Assembly (NCBI GenBank): GCA_000969725.1
Contig: JXSR01S035962.1
Source: Ophiothrix spiculata
Lineage: Eukaryota > Echinodermata > Ophiuroidea > Amphilepidida > Ophiotrichidae
Length of the DNA: 20,826 bases
Direction: 5' to 3' (one strand)
How positions within the stretch are numbered: the first letter of the stretch is position 1; each line of letters opens with the position of its first letter. Shown one piece after another: positions 10,094-19,365 of the stretch. The notes under the pieces are model-generated. The model had not been told where the DNA came from. It ran no database searches and was given only the letters and a program-made list of their open reading frames with translations. The translations under genes were made by a program, and so were the position numbers.

Positions 10094-10768
10094 TCAAAGA
10101 GAGGGTTTTTGCATGTTTAATTATTATCCTCATCATAGTTGCAATACAATACTTCATTGGATACAAAGCGAATATTGTAAACTCTAGCAAGTTCTTCCTT
10201 TGGTAAAGGAATTTAGTGTTTGCATGATATTTTACAATAAAAACACGATCATTGGTGCAAAACGCGGAAACTTTTAAAAGTTTTGCAATTTTGAACAAAA
10301 CTGATCGAAACACATGCCGATAAAAAATATTGCAAGTGTGAATGTCTTCTATCAATCTTCTTCATTGTAAGAATCAAATTGCAGATATTGCACAAACAAT
10401 TTCAGATTTCATAGTTAATAATCTTATACAGCCTCTTCAAGATCAGTGACGAAGATCTGTGACGTAAAATGCATTTTACTAGTTAAATACATTATGAACT
10501 ACTAAACCTTAATCTTAAACAAAACAACCCTCTATTTTAGTTTAAACAGAAAATCTCATATAAGTAAACCTTTTATTGCGTTACATGTTGCTCATGGTTT
10601 TTTAAAGGACGAGAGCTCAAAGAATGACATTCTTTTGCACCATGAAAATGACAAATCATACCGGTTGGGATCGTATTTAGAAACTTGGCACTTTTTTAGA
10701 GTGTTAAAAATAGAATTATTTCATACTGCATAGCTAATTTCTTTAAAAAATTAAAAGATAAAAAATTG
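10094..10768. other. Gene-free A+T-rich stretch
   Basis: No exon is supported. CATACTGCATAGCT at about 10725 resembles CATACCGCGTAGCT at 10770, the start of array unit A, so a scrap of the array seems to lie here too. A 99-codon minus-strand frame (10056-10355) overlaps the palindrome and is not recognised. Confidence 0.4.
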
Positions 10769-11137
10769 CATACCGCGTAGCTTTTTTGCAAATGGTTTCT
10801 GAGACTTTTTTTTGCCTTATCTAATATGGGAATTTCCTGTAAGTGTGCATCTTACAATGGATTCTGGGTTGCTTACCTTAATCTAGGACAACTACTCATT
10901 GACTTTATTAATGTTATTTTATATCTTCCAACCAGTGCAAATATGTGGTTCTTTTATTTGTACAAGATTCTATCAGATCTTCTTACATGTATTACTTGAA
11001 TGTTTGTTTTCACTCAAGTGTTTTGTATGTTCTGTTTTATTTTTGTCAGTGTTGGATGTATTTTGTCATTATTTGATTTGACAGTAAAATGTCACTTGGG
11101 AATGATTTCTTCAGGTTTGTGAGTTTTGCTACATTGT
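10769..11137. repeat. Array unit A (first copy of the core repeat)
   Basis: Unit A is homologous to unit B at 12242-12620 along almost its whole length, from GCATACCGC to TTTTGCTACATTGT, with about nine in ten bases shared by eye. The core from TGTGCATCTTACAATGGATT to the AAAATGTCA near 11090 is also shared, more loosely, with units C and D. A 60-codon frame inside has a near-match in B, but C and D do not keep it open, so it is not called coding. Confidence 0.85.
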
Positions 11138-11520
11138 ACAGTGTGTCTGTGAAAAAAGGAAACTGAAATTTACTCCCACTGTTCTTTGACACAGTTGAAT
11201 GATTTGGAATACTGCTTTGCTAGATTATATGCACCAGAAAGTCCGCTTTCCAACAATACAATCCTACATTGTTGACCTTATTTAGCAATTTTGTGCAGTT
11301 TATGCCTTTCAACCACTTTTTGGTAGAGTTAACTTCTTGCTGATTATGTCCTTAAAGCTGTCTTGCAATAAGGACTCATTTTGGGATGACTGCAGTGACG
11401 TGTGCAGGAATAATTGACTGGTGGGGCTAGATACGAAGTTCCCTCGACTAATGAGGCACAAAAGGTACAACCAAAATATTTTGGCACAGCAAAAAATAAT
11501 AAAAAATAAAATGTCTCACA
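11138..11520. other. Non-coding; one isolated hAT-like end
   Basis: At 11393 the sequence CAGTGACGTGTGCAGGAATA followed by a GGTGGGGC block resembles hAT-type 5' termini of the CAGTGGCGTAGCCAGG class. No matching 3' end was found downstream, so this is either a truncated element or coincidence. The rest is featureless A+T-rich DNA up to the second R copy. Confidence 0.35.
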
Positions 11521-12239
11521 ATAACTTCATTAATTAAAATCATGAGAAGTTCACTTTTTTGTACATAACTAGAGTATAAATAGACCTTTTATATGATACC
11601 AAACTTTCCCAAATACGTTAAAAAGTTTTAGCAAAAATGCACATTTTCTACAACTTTTTAGGGTAATATGTAACAGATCCATGATATTTGATGGACCTAT
11701 TTGTGACGCAAGACCATATAGAAATAAAATTTTGCACCGTCTATCGTTTATGCTAGAAGCAATTCTAAGAATCTGTGCAAGAAAGATACTGTAAATGTCA
11801 AGCAGGGTTCCCAGCCTATCAGGGAAAATCATGGACATATTTTACCTTTTTCCAGTCAGGGAAAAGTCAGGGAATTTGATTAAAATGCCTCAAATCAGAG
11901 GGAAAAAAAGTCAGGGAATTTTGATCGAAGATTTTATTTTCCCCGGTCTGTACATTAAGGTTCACATGCGTGGTCGTAGAATTCGAAAAGCAACCCCGTT
12001 TTGCATTTTTTTGGGTAAAACTTATCATCGAATTTCAAAATTGTATCAATAAAAAAGTCAAGAAATGTCGTTTTCTTAAACTGCTGGGAACCATGTAAAG
12101 GTAAAAAAAGTTATTCCTAGTAATAAAACATGTTAATTTATGATATAACTATATTAATGCGCTTTTTTTATTTGTACCATAACATTTGCAAATTAAAAAA
12201 CGGCAGTACAGAAAATATACTGTCAATGATGTAATTAGA
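11521..12239. repeat. Duplicated segment R, copy 2 (719 bp)
   Basis: It is identical to 9010-9713 in my reading except for GTTAATTTATGATAT at about 12131-12145, which copy 1 lacks. It ends two bases before unit B begins, while unit A has no R beside it, so this copy probably arrived after the A/B duplication. CACA occurs on both sides (11517-11520 and 12240-12243 region), a possible 4-bp target duplication, but copy 1 shows none. Confidence 0.93.
11803..12092. mobile_element. Small hAT-like element nested in R copy 2
   Basis: Same element as at 9292-9581, including the truncated 3' terminus and the imperfect 8-bp flanks ATGTCAAG/ATGTAAAG. The shared defects show that it entered R before R was duplicated rather than inserting twice. 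Confidence 0.78.
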
Positions 12240-12241
12240 CA

Positions 12242-12620
12242 CATACCGCATAGCTAAGACAAACCCTTTTTTCTTCTTGGCCATATTCAATATAGGGACT
12301 TCCTGTAAGTGTGCATCTTACAATGGATTCTGGGTTGCTTACCTTAATCTAGGACAACCACTCATTGACTTTAAAGTTATTAATGTTATTTTATTTCTTC
12401 CAACCAGTGCAAATATGTGGGTCTTTTATTTGTACAAGATTCTCTCAGATCTTCTTACATGTATTACTTGAATGTTTGTTTTCAGACAAGTGTTTTGTAT
12501 GTTCTGTTTTATTTTTGTCAGTGTTGGATATGTTTTGTCATTATTTGATTTGACAGTAAAATGTCACATTGGAATGATTTCTACAGTTCTGTGTCAAAGT
12601 GTGTAGTTTTGCTACATTGT
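12242..12620. repeat. Array unit B
   Basis: Close homologue of unit A, from ACATACCGCATAGCT through GTGTGCATCTTACAATGGAT to GTTTTGCTACATTGT. Relative to A it has six extra bases in GACTTTAAAGTTATTAATG. The A-B spacing of about 1.47 kb is about half made up of R copy 2, so the original period was nearer 0.75 kb. Confidence 0.85.
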
Positions 12621-12920
12621 ATTGGATGAAAAATTGTTCAATACAAAAATGTATTTATGTGGATACAAATAGAAATATCAAAAGAAAAAACTTTTACATA
12701 AAATATAGTAGCGAAAGTGTAAAATTTACATTGAAGACATCAGTTTTTGTGATAACTGTTTACTGAAGATTTAGTGCTCATACTTTGCATTAGATTTTTT
12801 TTCTTATTTTTGTATTAGCTATTCCAGGTATGATCGTCAATTGCAAAATTGTCAGTATAAATAGTTCATTGCAACTTTCAATACAGTTTCAAAAATGATT
12901 GCTGACGATACTAAAAGTCA
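12621..12920. other. Non-coding spacer between array and fold-back
   Basis: A+T-rich sequence with one mini-hairpin (GTATTG ... CAATAC near 12617-12644). No frame or repeat is supported. Confidence 0.4.
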
Positions 12921-13116
12921 GCTTCAAAACTCAAGCGCCGGTTGTCTGCCGGTTCTGGGCGGTTGGCTATTGTTTATTCCGGTTGAACAACTGGCAGACA
13001 ACCGCCCTTTGGCTACTTCAAACTATAGGCGGCTGGGTGGTTGTCATTGTTCGGAACACTAGCAGCTGGCCAGAACTGGCATTCTTCGGCAACAGTTGCT
13101 GGTTGAGTTTTAAAGC
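12921..13116. mobile_element. 196-bp G+C-rich fold-back element
   Basis: GCTTCAAAACTCAA at the left end and, reverse-complemented, GCTTTAAAACTCAA at the right end form 14-bp TIRs with one mismatch. Inside, CGGTTGTCTGCCGGTT (about 12938) pairs with AACTGGCAGACAACCG (about 12985), with one mismatch over 16 bp. TGCCGGTTCTGG pairs with CCAGAACTGGC further right, so two alternative hairpins compete. AGTC lies beside each end and may be a target duplication. The island is about half G+C in DNA that is otherwise about one third. A 107-codon frame crossing it is an artefact of its composition. Confidence 0.75.
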
Positions 13117-13156
13117 AGTCCCTAATTGTACAAACAACCAAATCCACAGATTGTCA

Positions 13157-14065
13157 GAAGTAATCTTGCTTGCATCTGCTCAAATTATCAAAGAGATAAT
13201 CAATAAGCTGTTATACACATGAATATAATTGTACTTTTATAACCTTTACAATTATGATAATATTTGTTGAGAAAGTAAATGGTCAAACAGATCAGTTATC
13301 TTAAGACAGCATGCAGCATTAAACTAATAATTATTTTGTTCCACAAAAACTATACTATTTAGTACAAACATTATGTTGGTTGACATGTCTTGAAATTGGA
13401 AAATCAAAATACAAAGATATTTGCAAAATCTTACTGTGTCATGAAAAGTTGTAAAATTTTGCTGATCATTAAAGACTGACATTTACTTACAATTTATTCC
13501 AAACCTGGCACAAACTCATTTTTACATGCTAATGTAGACTAAATATTAAAACATTTAGAAAGTCAGATGATTGATGCAATGAGATCACAAACAAGAATTT
13601 GTTTTCAAAAGATGAACAAGTAGTTTTTAAAAGTAGACACATTATTTTGCATCTCACAATAGATTCTGGGTTAGTTAACTTAATCTGTGGCAACTACTTG
13701 TTCGCTTTAGAGTTATTAATGTTGTTTTATATCTTCCAAACACTCAGCCAATATTTGGGCCTGCTATTTGTACAAGAATCTAACAGATCTTGTTACATGT
13801 AGCACTTCAGTGTTTGTTTTCAGTCAAGAGTTTTGTATGTTCTGTTATATTTCTATCATTTTGTATGTATTCTGTCAGCATTTGATATGACAGTTAAATG
13901 TCAGCTCATTATGTGAGCGGAAAAAAGTTGTTCTGGGAATAGCTACCATTTTCTCATAAATTATATTATTATATGGTGACTAGTCTTGAGTCAGAAGTTT
14001 TTGAAATGGCCCGACAGGTAAAGGTGTCTCTTAAGGAACCACTAAAATACCACAGAAATAACAAA
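13157..14065. repeat. Array unit C (905-bp tandem unit, first copy)
   Basis: Head-to-tail duplicate of 14066-14965. GAAGTAATCTTGCTTGCATC at the start corresponds to GAAGTAATCTTCCTTACGTC in the next unit. Blocks such as GGTCAAACAGATCAGTTATC and TTTACATGCTxATGTAGACTAAA recur at the same spacing. The core related to A and B lies at about 13640-13905. Divergence from D is around one base in ten by eye, with small indels. Confidence 0.88.
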
Positions 14066-14965
14066 GAAGTAATCTTCCTTACGTCTGCTCAAATCATTCA
14101 AAAGATAACTAAACACCTGTTTTAGACATGAATATAATTGTAATTTTAGGATTATGATGATATTTACTGAGAAATTAGATGGTCAAACAGATCAGTTATC
14201 TAAAGACAGCACACAGCATTAAACTAATCATTATTTTGTTCAACGAAAAATATACTATTTAGTACAAGCATTATGTTGGTTAAATCTAGATAACCAAAAT
14301 CACAAATGGAAATTTTTGAAATCATATTCTGCCATGAAAAGTTCTGTATTAAAAATATTGACTCTAACAGTTTCTTTCATACCCTGTGCCAACTCATCTT
14401 TTACATGCTGATGTAGACTAAACATTGAAACATTTAGAAATTCAAGTGATTGATGCAAGGAGGTTACAAACAAGAAATCTTTTGCAAAACATGCACAAGT
14501 ACTTATTAGATTTAAAGTAAACACTTTGAAAAATATGAACTTCATGTAGTTGTGCATCTGACAATGGATTCTGGGTTAGTTAACTTAAATCTGGGGCAAC
14601 TACTCGTTCGCTTGAAAGTTATTAATGTTGTTTTATATCTTCCAAACACTCTGCCAATATTTGGGCCTGCTATTTGTACAAGAATCTAACAGATCTTGTT
14701 ACATGTAGCACTTCAGTGTTTGTTTTCAGTCAAGTGTTTTGTATGTTCTGTTATAATTCTAACATTTTGTATGTATTCTGTCAGCATTTGATATGACAGT
14801 TAAATGTCAGCTCATTATGTGAATGGAAGAAAGTTGTTCCAGGAATAGCAACCATTTTCTCATAAATTTATTATTGTATGGTGTCTAATCATCCTTCATA
14901 GGCTCTTAAAATGGTCTTTAAGATGAAGGTGTCTAATAAGGAACCATTAAAGAGTCACTGAAATA
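14066..14965. repeat. Array unit D (905-bp tandem unit, second copy)
   Basis: Second copy of the tandem unit, with its core at about 14533-14812. It ends exactly where the 518-bp TIR element is inserted. Unit C reads GAAATAACAAAGAAG across the equivalent place, which supplies the uninterrupted sequence. Confidence 0.88.
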
Positions 14966-15483
14966 CACTCCCGGTCAAAAGTGTTTGCGGTCAAAACCTT
15001 TAACCAGCCCTATCTCGAGAACCTTTCATCATTTGCGTCATATTTTTTTCAGATTTATGTTTTGCATAAATAGATCTAAAAAACTCAACAGGAATTGAAT
15101 TTACCACATTTGGAAACATGGCATGCTAAACATACTGTATACTTTCTTCCTCACATTCAAAAATGAAGTTTAAGTACATAACTGCACATTTGTTGGAATA
15201 CTTTTACCTGAAAATGTTTTTTACTGTTACATGGTGATAACGAGCACTTAACTAATAAACTACATAAGTACATAGCAAAAAGTGTGTGTGGTGTATTTGT
15301 ATATGGTCCAAGAAATCGGCCATTTGGTTATGGAAGATCGAATATCAGAGGAAACATAGATTATTTTATATTAGATACATTAGACACCTACAAAAAACCT
15401 GAATTTTTTCTGAGTCTTGGTCGTAATAATAATTACGTTTTTGCCCGTATTTAAGCGTGCGCAAACACTTTTGACCGGGAGTG
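14966..15483. mobile_element. 518-bp MITE with perfect 24-bp TIRs, Tc1/mariner-like
   Basis: The ends are CACTCCCGGTCAAAAGTGTT plus TGCG (14966-14989) and its exact reverse complement at 15460-15483. The CACTCCCGGTCAAAAGT wording resembles Tc1/mariner termini, and the left flank ends in TA as expected. The right flank reads AT where TA would be predicted, so the duplication is imperfect. The interior is non-coding and A+T-rich. Perfect TIRs next to slightly diverged tandem units suggest a fairly recent insertion. Confidence 0.9.
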
Positions 15484-15587
15484 ATCGAAGAAATATATGC
15501 AATATTTTTCCCTTTATAGACAAGGAGTTACATAAAAAGACATGGCAACTATTGCAGATAACGATTGGTGCTAGAAACAGTTGCCTT

Positions 15588-15645
15588 GTGAATGATTTCT
15601 ACATTTTTGTTTTTATGTTTGTAGTTTTGGTACTGTAAATTGTAG
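15588..15645. repeat. Probable partial fifth copy of the array tail
   Basis: TTGTGAATGATTTCTACA followed by TTTGTAGTTTTGGTAC parallels the end of unit B (TTGGAATGATTTCTACA ... TGTGTAGTTTTGCTAC). The match is short and gapped, so it is tentative. It suggests the array once continued past the inserted element. Confidence 0.38.
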
Positions 15646-16043
15646 AGAGTGGGAAAACAAGTCAACAAACTATTGAATTACTAGTATTATTTTCAATATT
15701 TTAATTGACATAGTATAAAATTGTCATCAGAAAAAATTTCAGTGGACTGATATACTGCTATGCTAATTTCAACATCAGTTGACTGAATACTTTATCTCAT
15801 TTGCCCTAGCAGAACATTCCTAATTCCAACTTCCAAACTTCCAAAATGTTTTGATTATATAGTAATACATCTCGAAGATTGAGGTTGTTGTAGTGTAGCA
15901 GAGGCTATTGCAGTATAGTAGTACTGCTACAATAGATTACTTAAATCATCCTATTGATTGAAATAAGTCTTAATGTTTCTGTTGTGCACTGTTTATACAA
16001 TTAAAATCTACAATAATGGTGCATGATTTTTCTTTCTTTGCAG
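15646..16043 (+). other. Likely intron sequence before the terminal exon
   Basis: A+T-rich sequence with no frame, ending in a strong pyrimidine tract and acceptor (TTTTTCTTTCTTTGCAG, to 16043). A small imperfect hairpin lies at about 15903-15937: CTATTG and CAGTA pair with TACTG and CAATAG, and TGTAGCAG/CTGCTACA pair across the same span. Confidence 0.45.
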
Positions 16044-16124
16044 CCAAGACCTAAAGCAAGAGGATCGGCCACTGTATCCATCAAGGACATTGCAGACCTG
16101 GGCAATATGTCACAAAAGGAATAA
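16044..16124 (+). CDS. Probable terminal coding exon, unrecognised protein
   Basis: Immediately after a textbook polypyrimidine tract and CAG, a phase-0 frame of 26 codons reads PRPKARGSATVSIKDI, then ADLGNMSQKE, and ends in TAA. Its base composition is close to half G+C against about one third around it, with mixed third positions, as in a real exon. The product's C-terminus would be basic then acidic, ending in KE. No upstream exon was found in the preceding 14 kb, so introns are long or the rest lies outside the window. I do not recognise the family. A second frame is also open across it (QDLKQEDRPLYPS...), so phase is not proven. Confidence 0.55.
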   Translation, partial: PRPKARGSATVSIKDIADLGNMSQKE

Positions 16125-16555
16125 ACAATTAACTATATAGACAAAATGCATATATATAAAGATGCTAGGATTGGCAACCGCTCTGTGGCATTCAATAGTG
16201 TGTGTAACTTGTAGAAAAAAAGAGACAAAGAGACTCTTTATTTTAGAGGTCAAATGTGTGCCATCTTATCTTATTTGTGATAAAAGTAAAAGATACAAAA
16301 GAACTGATCACAAGTAACTTGTGACAATTACATGATATCAAGACAAAATGCTTTTCTAGTCTGAGGTAGTATATTAATTGCATTAATTACTGAACATCAT
16401 GTGATATTTGAAAAGTATAGAGTTTGTAGTGGTAACTTTTGTGAAACTGTGACTAAACAATGATGATGATTGTTGTTCCTTCAAATGGATTGCTTTTCCA
16501 CTGCTTCCTACAGTTGTTTGTTGATTTTAATTACCTCCAATTATTCTCTCCACAG
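16125..16555 (+). other. 3' UTR or intron following the exon
   Basis: A+T-rich non-coding sequence. An AATAAA overlaps the stop codon at 16120-16125. If the exon is terminal, this stretch would be at least partly 3' UTR. It ends in TATTCTCTCCACAG, a plausible acceptor. Confidence 0.35.
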
Positions 16556-16725
16556 ACCTCGGAAATATGAAAATGTTAGATTAAGATTACAATCAATTTA
16601 TAACCACAATGTTAATTACCTCATGAATGAAATCCTTGTACAATGGAAAATAGACTTATTTACCAAGTTAAATGAGTATATTTTCAATAAATTGAACTAT
16701 AATTGCACAATTGACATTAAAACAG
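16556..16725 (+). CDS. Exon-like frame Y (weak)
   Basis: Between an acceptor (CTCTCCACAG, to 16555) and a donor (ACAG|GTGATA, GT at 16726-16727), one frame is open throughout. It gives PRKYENVRLRLQSIYNHN and then a helix-like stretch with NEILVQWKIDLFTKLNEY. It ends in phase 1. If the donor is unused, the frame stops at 16748, 16 bases before an AATAAA. A run of this length is not rare in A+T-rich DNA. The argument for it is the pair of splice signals and the phase match to 17074. No family was recognised. Confidence 0.22.
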
Positions 16726-16763
16726 GTGATATTGAGTATAATTTGTGAATTAATGATAAGACA

Positions 16764-16769
16764 AATAAA
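16764..16769 (+). terminator. Candidate poly(A) signal
   Basis: AATAAA is followed by a T-rich tract about 30-55 bases later (TTTGTCTCCTATTTCTTTTT). It could serve either the exon at 16044 or the frame ending at 16748. Another AATAAA lies at 16686-16691 without such a tract. Confidence 0.3.
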
Positions 16770-16892
16770 CCACATTCAATTTATACAATAACCTATATTT
16801 GTCTCCTATTTCTTTTTTAATATACTTATGATCCATGACTTATGCATGATAAATATTTGAAGACAGAAGATGTACTGTTAACTAGGCCAATA

Positions 16893-16934
16893 TATTACTC
16901 GTAATGTAAATGCTATTACTCGTAATGTAAAAAT
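16893..16934. repeat. Two-copy 21-bp direct repeat
   Basis: TATTACTCGTAATGTAAA occurs at 16893 and again at 16914. Each copy contains the small palindrome ATTACtcGTAAT. Confidence 0.8.
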
Positions 16935-17073
16935 CTTTTGGCAGATTTCTTTAAGATCATTTCTAAACATCTTTATAATTTCATAAAATCTGCACTTGAC
17001 CAGTTCATAACAAGTTGAATGAAATATTGAAAGATGTTTCAATAGTTTTAAGAAATAACTGATTTACTTTTAG

Positions 17074-17387
17074 ATTACAAGAAGCCATATGTTGTAAGAT
17101 GTTCAAAGTACTTTTGCAATTTTTGTAGTAAACGTGGTTTGTGTAGATGCTTAAGGAAATTACACAACTATAGGTTTAATTTAGATTTCAAACATGCTAC
17201 AGAGTTGTTCATTGTGAATCAACAACGATGCATCCGCATATTTTTATCGCGCGAAGGGGGCTTTAGCCACCTGAGCATGAAAATACGCCGACGCATCGAT
17301 GCAGAGTTGTTGATTCGCAATGAACAACTTTGTAGTGTGCTTGAATACCTTTCAACAACAAAAATCTTTCTGAAAACGTATGAATAA
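17074..17387 (+). CDS. Exon-like frame Z, cysteine-rich start (weak)
   Basis: After TTACTTTTAG, two bases (AT) would complete a codon opened by the phase-1 donor at 16725, giving GAT. The frame then reads YKKPYVVRCSKYFCNFCSKR and GLCRCLRKLHNYRF, with cysteines spaced C-x4-C-x2-C-x5-C-x-C, a pattern that could bind metal. It stays open to a stop at 17387, but from about 17187 on it runs through an inverted-repeat element, so only the first part could be genuine. No ATG is present, and no family was recognised. Confidence 0.2.
17187..17345. mobile_element. ~159-bp inverted-repeat element (MITE or fold-back)
   Basis: The core arms start at 17203 (AGTTGTTCATTGTGAATCAA) and end at 17329, whose reverse complement is AGTTGTTCATTGCGAATCAA. 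Both continue CAAC and then GATGC.TC.GC.TATTTT. Weaker pairing extends outward to TTCAA at 17187 and TTGAA at 17345. The loop of about 30 bp is G+C-rich (TCGCGCGAAGGGGGC). No target duplication can be defined. Confidence 0.75.
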
Positions 17388-18023
17388 ATTTCTTATTGTT
17401 TTCAATTTAACAGATAAAAATATTTAGCAGAATCAGAAGCAAAATGTTAGTTTTTGGTGCTTGTAGCTTTGTCGTTCTCAACTGTTTCCAAAAGCCAGTC
17501 CTTACACGTACTCAAGTTTCTGACGTACGATGAACAGTACGCTGACTTAACGCACCTCTGTGTACGCTGTGCTGTGCATGACGCGCTTATTTGAATATCA
17601 ACTGTGTATTCATCAGAAATCAACAACTGCGTGCCACATATAAGAAGATTCGGTGAGATGTTGAAATCAATATCATCCACCTTATCATTCTTTTATTTTT
17701 TAATCATAAAAAGATGAAACTTCTATAATACAACTTAAATATACTAAGCATGATTAGTCTTTCACACAGTCAACATCTGATATCATTGGCTGCTTGTGTA
17801 AAAACTGTTAATAACTTACTTTCCAAACAGAAATAACCAAATACAGAAAGGCAATCCCATTAGGGTTAGTAAAATGTTGAAGTTTCATACATTTGTATTG
17901 TATTGTTACCTCCATCTTGGATGAGACGTTTTGGTACATTTTTTCCACATTTGCAAATTCATATTAAGCTTTTAAAATGTTTTAATAATTACTTAGTGGG
18001 ATATCAAAATAATTTCAATTTAT
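17388..18023. other. Gene-free stretch
   Basis: Somewhat richer in G+C at 17500-17600, where a 77-codon minus-strand frame (17447-17680) lies, but nothing in it was recognised. The sequence runs A+T-rich up to the first hairpin element. Confidence 0.4.
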
Positions 18024-18495
18024 TTAGAGAATTAAAGATAAGATTTATTGTTTTGCCTGTCTTCTATTGTCTCATATGGATGGGCGTACATTATTTTGAG
18101 TAATGGGTGCCCCTGAAGGGGGTGCCCATTAAGAAAAAATAATGTATGCCAACCAACCATAATGAGACGATAGATGACAGGCAAAACAAAAAATATCTCT
18201 TATTCTCATTCTTAGTCAAAAATTTGAGACATTTTAAATCAAGAATGAAGTCAATTATTTGCCAAAAAACAAGAGACATCATCATTGTAAAAATGTACAC
18301 CCCTATTTAAACATAAAACATTCCAATCAAGTAAATAATTGCACGTCAGATGTGTGCCTGGATCTATACCACGCCGCAATTTTCAGCATGTGGGCCCACT
18401 GCGCGTAAAGCTGACGTGCTGTCATATATTGTCTGATAATGGATAGCCAATTATTCCTTAAAAGGAAGTGAATTCACACTCATTGACTAAGAATG
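18024..18495. mobile_element. 472-bp hairpin element HP, copy 1
   Basis: Two modules. First is a long hairpin: TTGTTTTGCCTGTC on the left (18049) pairs with GACAGGCAAAACAA on the right (ending about 18189). Arms of about 50 bp share TCTAT.GTCTCAT and GTACATTATTTT. They close on an apex of AATGGGTGCCCC-TGAA-GGGGGTGCCCATT, which needs G-U pairs to fold. Second is a ~289-bp segment bounded by a perfect 13-bp inverted repeat, CATTCTTAGTCAA (18207-18219) and TTGACTAAGAATG (18483-18495). A third copy of the arm motif (TGTCATATATTGTCTGATAATGG) lies inside it at about 18420. There is no transposase. Confidence 0.82.
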
Positions 18496-18535
18496 TATGA
18501 TATTGGAAATCTGGAGCTGCATTTCAGCTACTCTG

Positions 18536-18779
18536 CCCAACAAAGTAAAAATGCAGTATGTGCATTGCAGATCAATTGCAAGTTATTTCCTTTTCCCTTG
18601 GAGAATTCTTGTACAAAATAACCAGATAATAAATTCTCTTGACTAAAGCAGTATTTACTACATCATACATATGTATATATAACGTTTTACCATGGGAGAG
18701 ATTTGAAGTGAAATTGCATGCTAATAGGATGTATCTGCTCTGCTTTATAAATGCACATACTGCATTTTTTCTGTGTGGG
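18536..18779. mobile_element. 244-bp non-autonomous TIR element (MITE)
   Basis: CCCAACAAAG then AAAAATGCAGTATGTGCATT at the left (to 18566) is mirrored from 18750 to 18779. The inner 20 bp are perfect, and the outer dozen carry a few mismatches. The interior of about 180 bp is non-coding. It lies 40 bp beyond HP copy 1. No target duplication is evident. Confidence 0.8.
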
Positions 18780-19239
18780 AAATAGTAAAGTAATTATGAT
18801 TAAAAGTCATTGACTCTTAATACATTGGTACATAAGAAAACATAAATAGTACAATATACTCTACCCATGTTAGAACAAACAAATTTATCATTCGTGTAAT
18901 TGCTGCAATCAATTGACAATATGTGTTTTTGAAATCTTTTACTAACAACATGATAACTATAAACCATGCATAAAAAGGTTGGTTTGATCAAGGTGAAACT
19001 TCCTGTATCGAAGTATAATTTTATTTATACAGCTAGAAATGCAAGTAAATTAATGTTATTTCAGTTACGTAGTGAAAATACATAATTGGCTTATACTTCC
19101 TGTAAAACATTCATGAGCACCTATTACATTCAAGGTTGAATTTGTCTTGTTTTGACTACTTTAGTACTTATCTAATTAATTTATTAGTTAAACCCTAGTT
19201 GAGGTAAAATTAATCATCTCTTTATGTGTTCTTTTGCAG
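18780..19239. other. Gene-free stretch ending in an acceptor-like tract
   Basis: A+T-rich sequence, no repeat seen. It ends CTCTTTATGTGTTCTTTTGCAG at 19218-19239, a plausible 3' splice site in front of the open frame that follows. Confidence 0.4.
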
Positions 19240-19365
19240 TGTAAGTGTATTGTGGAATCAATGTTTTTCATTATGATATTTCCACAAAATATGACATGGA
19301 ATAGTGATAGAAGGACAAGTATACCTAGAGTGGCATTTATCAATTTCAAGAACAAACCTCTAGTA

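Noticed and set aside
11393..11430. hAT-like terminus CAGTGACGTGTGCAGG
   Set aside because: Not listed as a separate element because no matching right end or 8-bp duplication could be found.
10899..12553. Similar 60-codon frames in array units A and B
   Set aside because: Their similarity follows from DNA-level duplication, and units C and D break the frame.
12899..13222. 107-codon frame
   Set aside because: It exists because the G+C-rich fold-back at 12921-13116 lacks stops. The inverted-repeat structure explains the sequence better than coding does.
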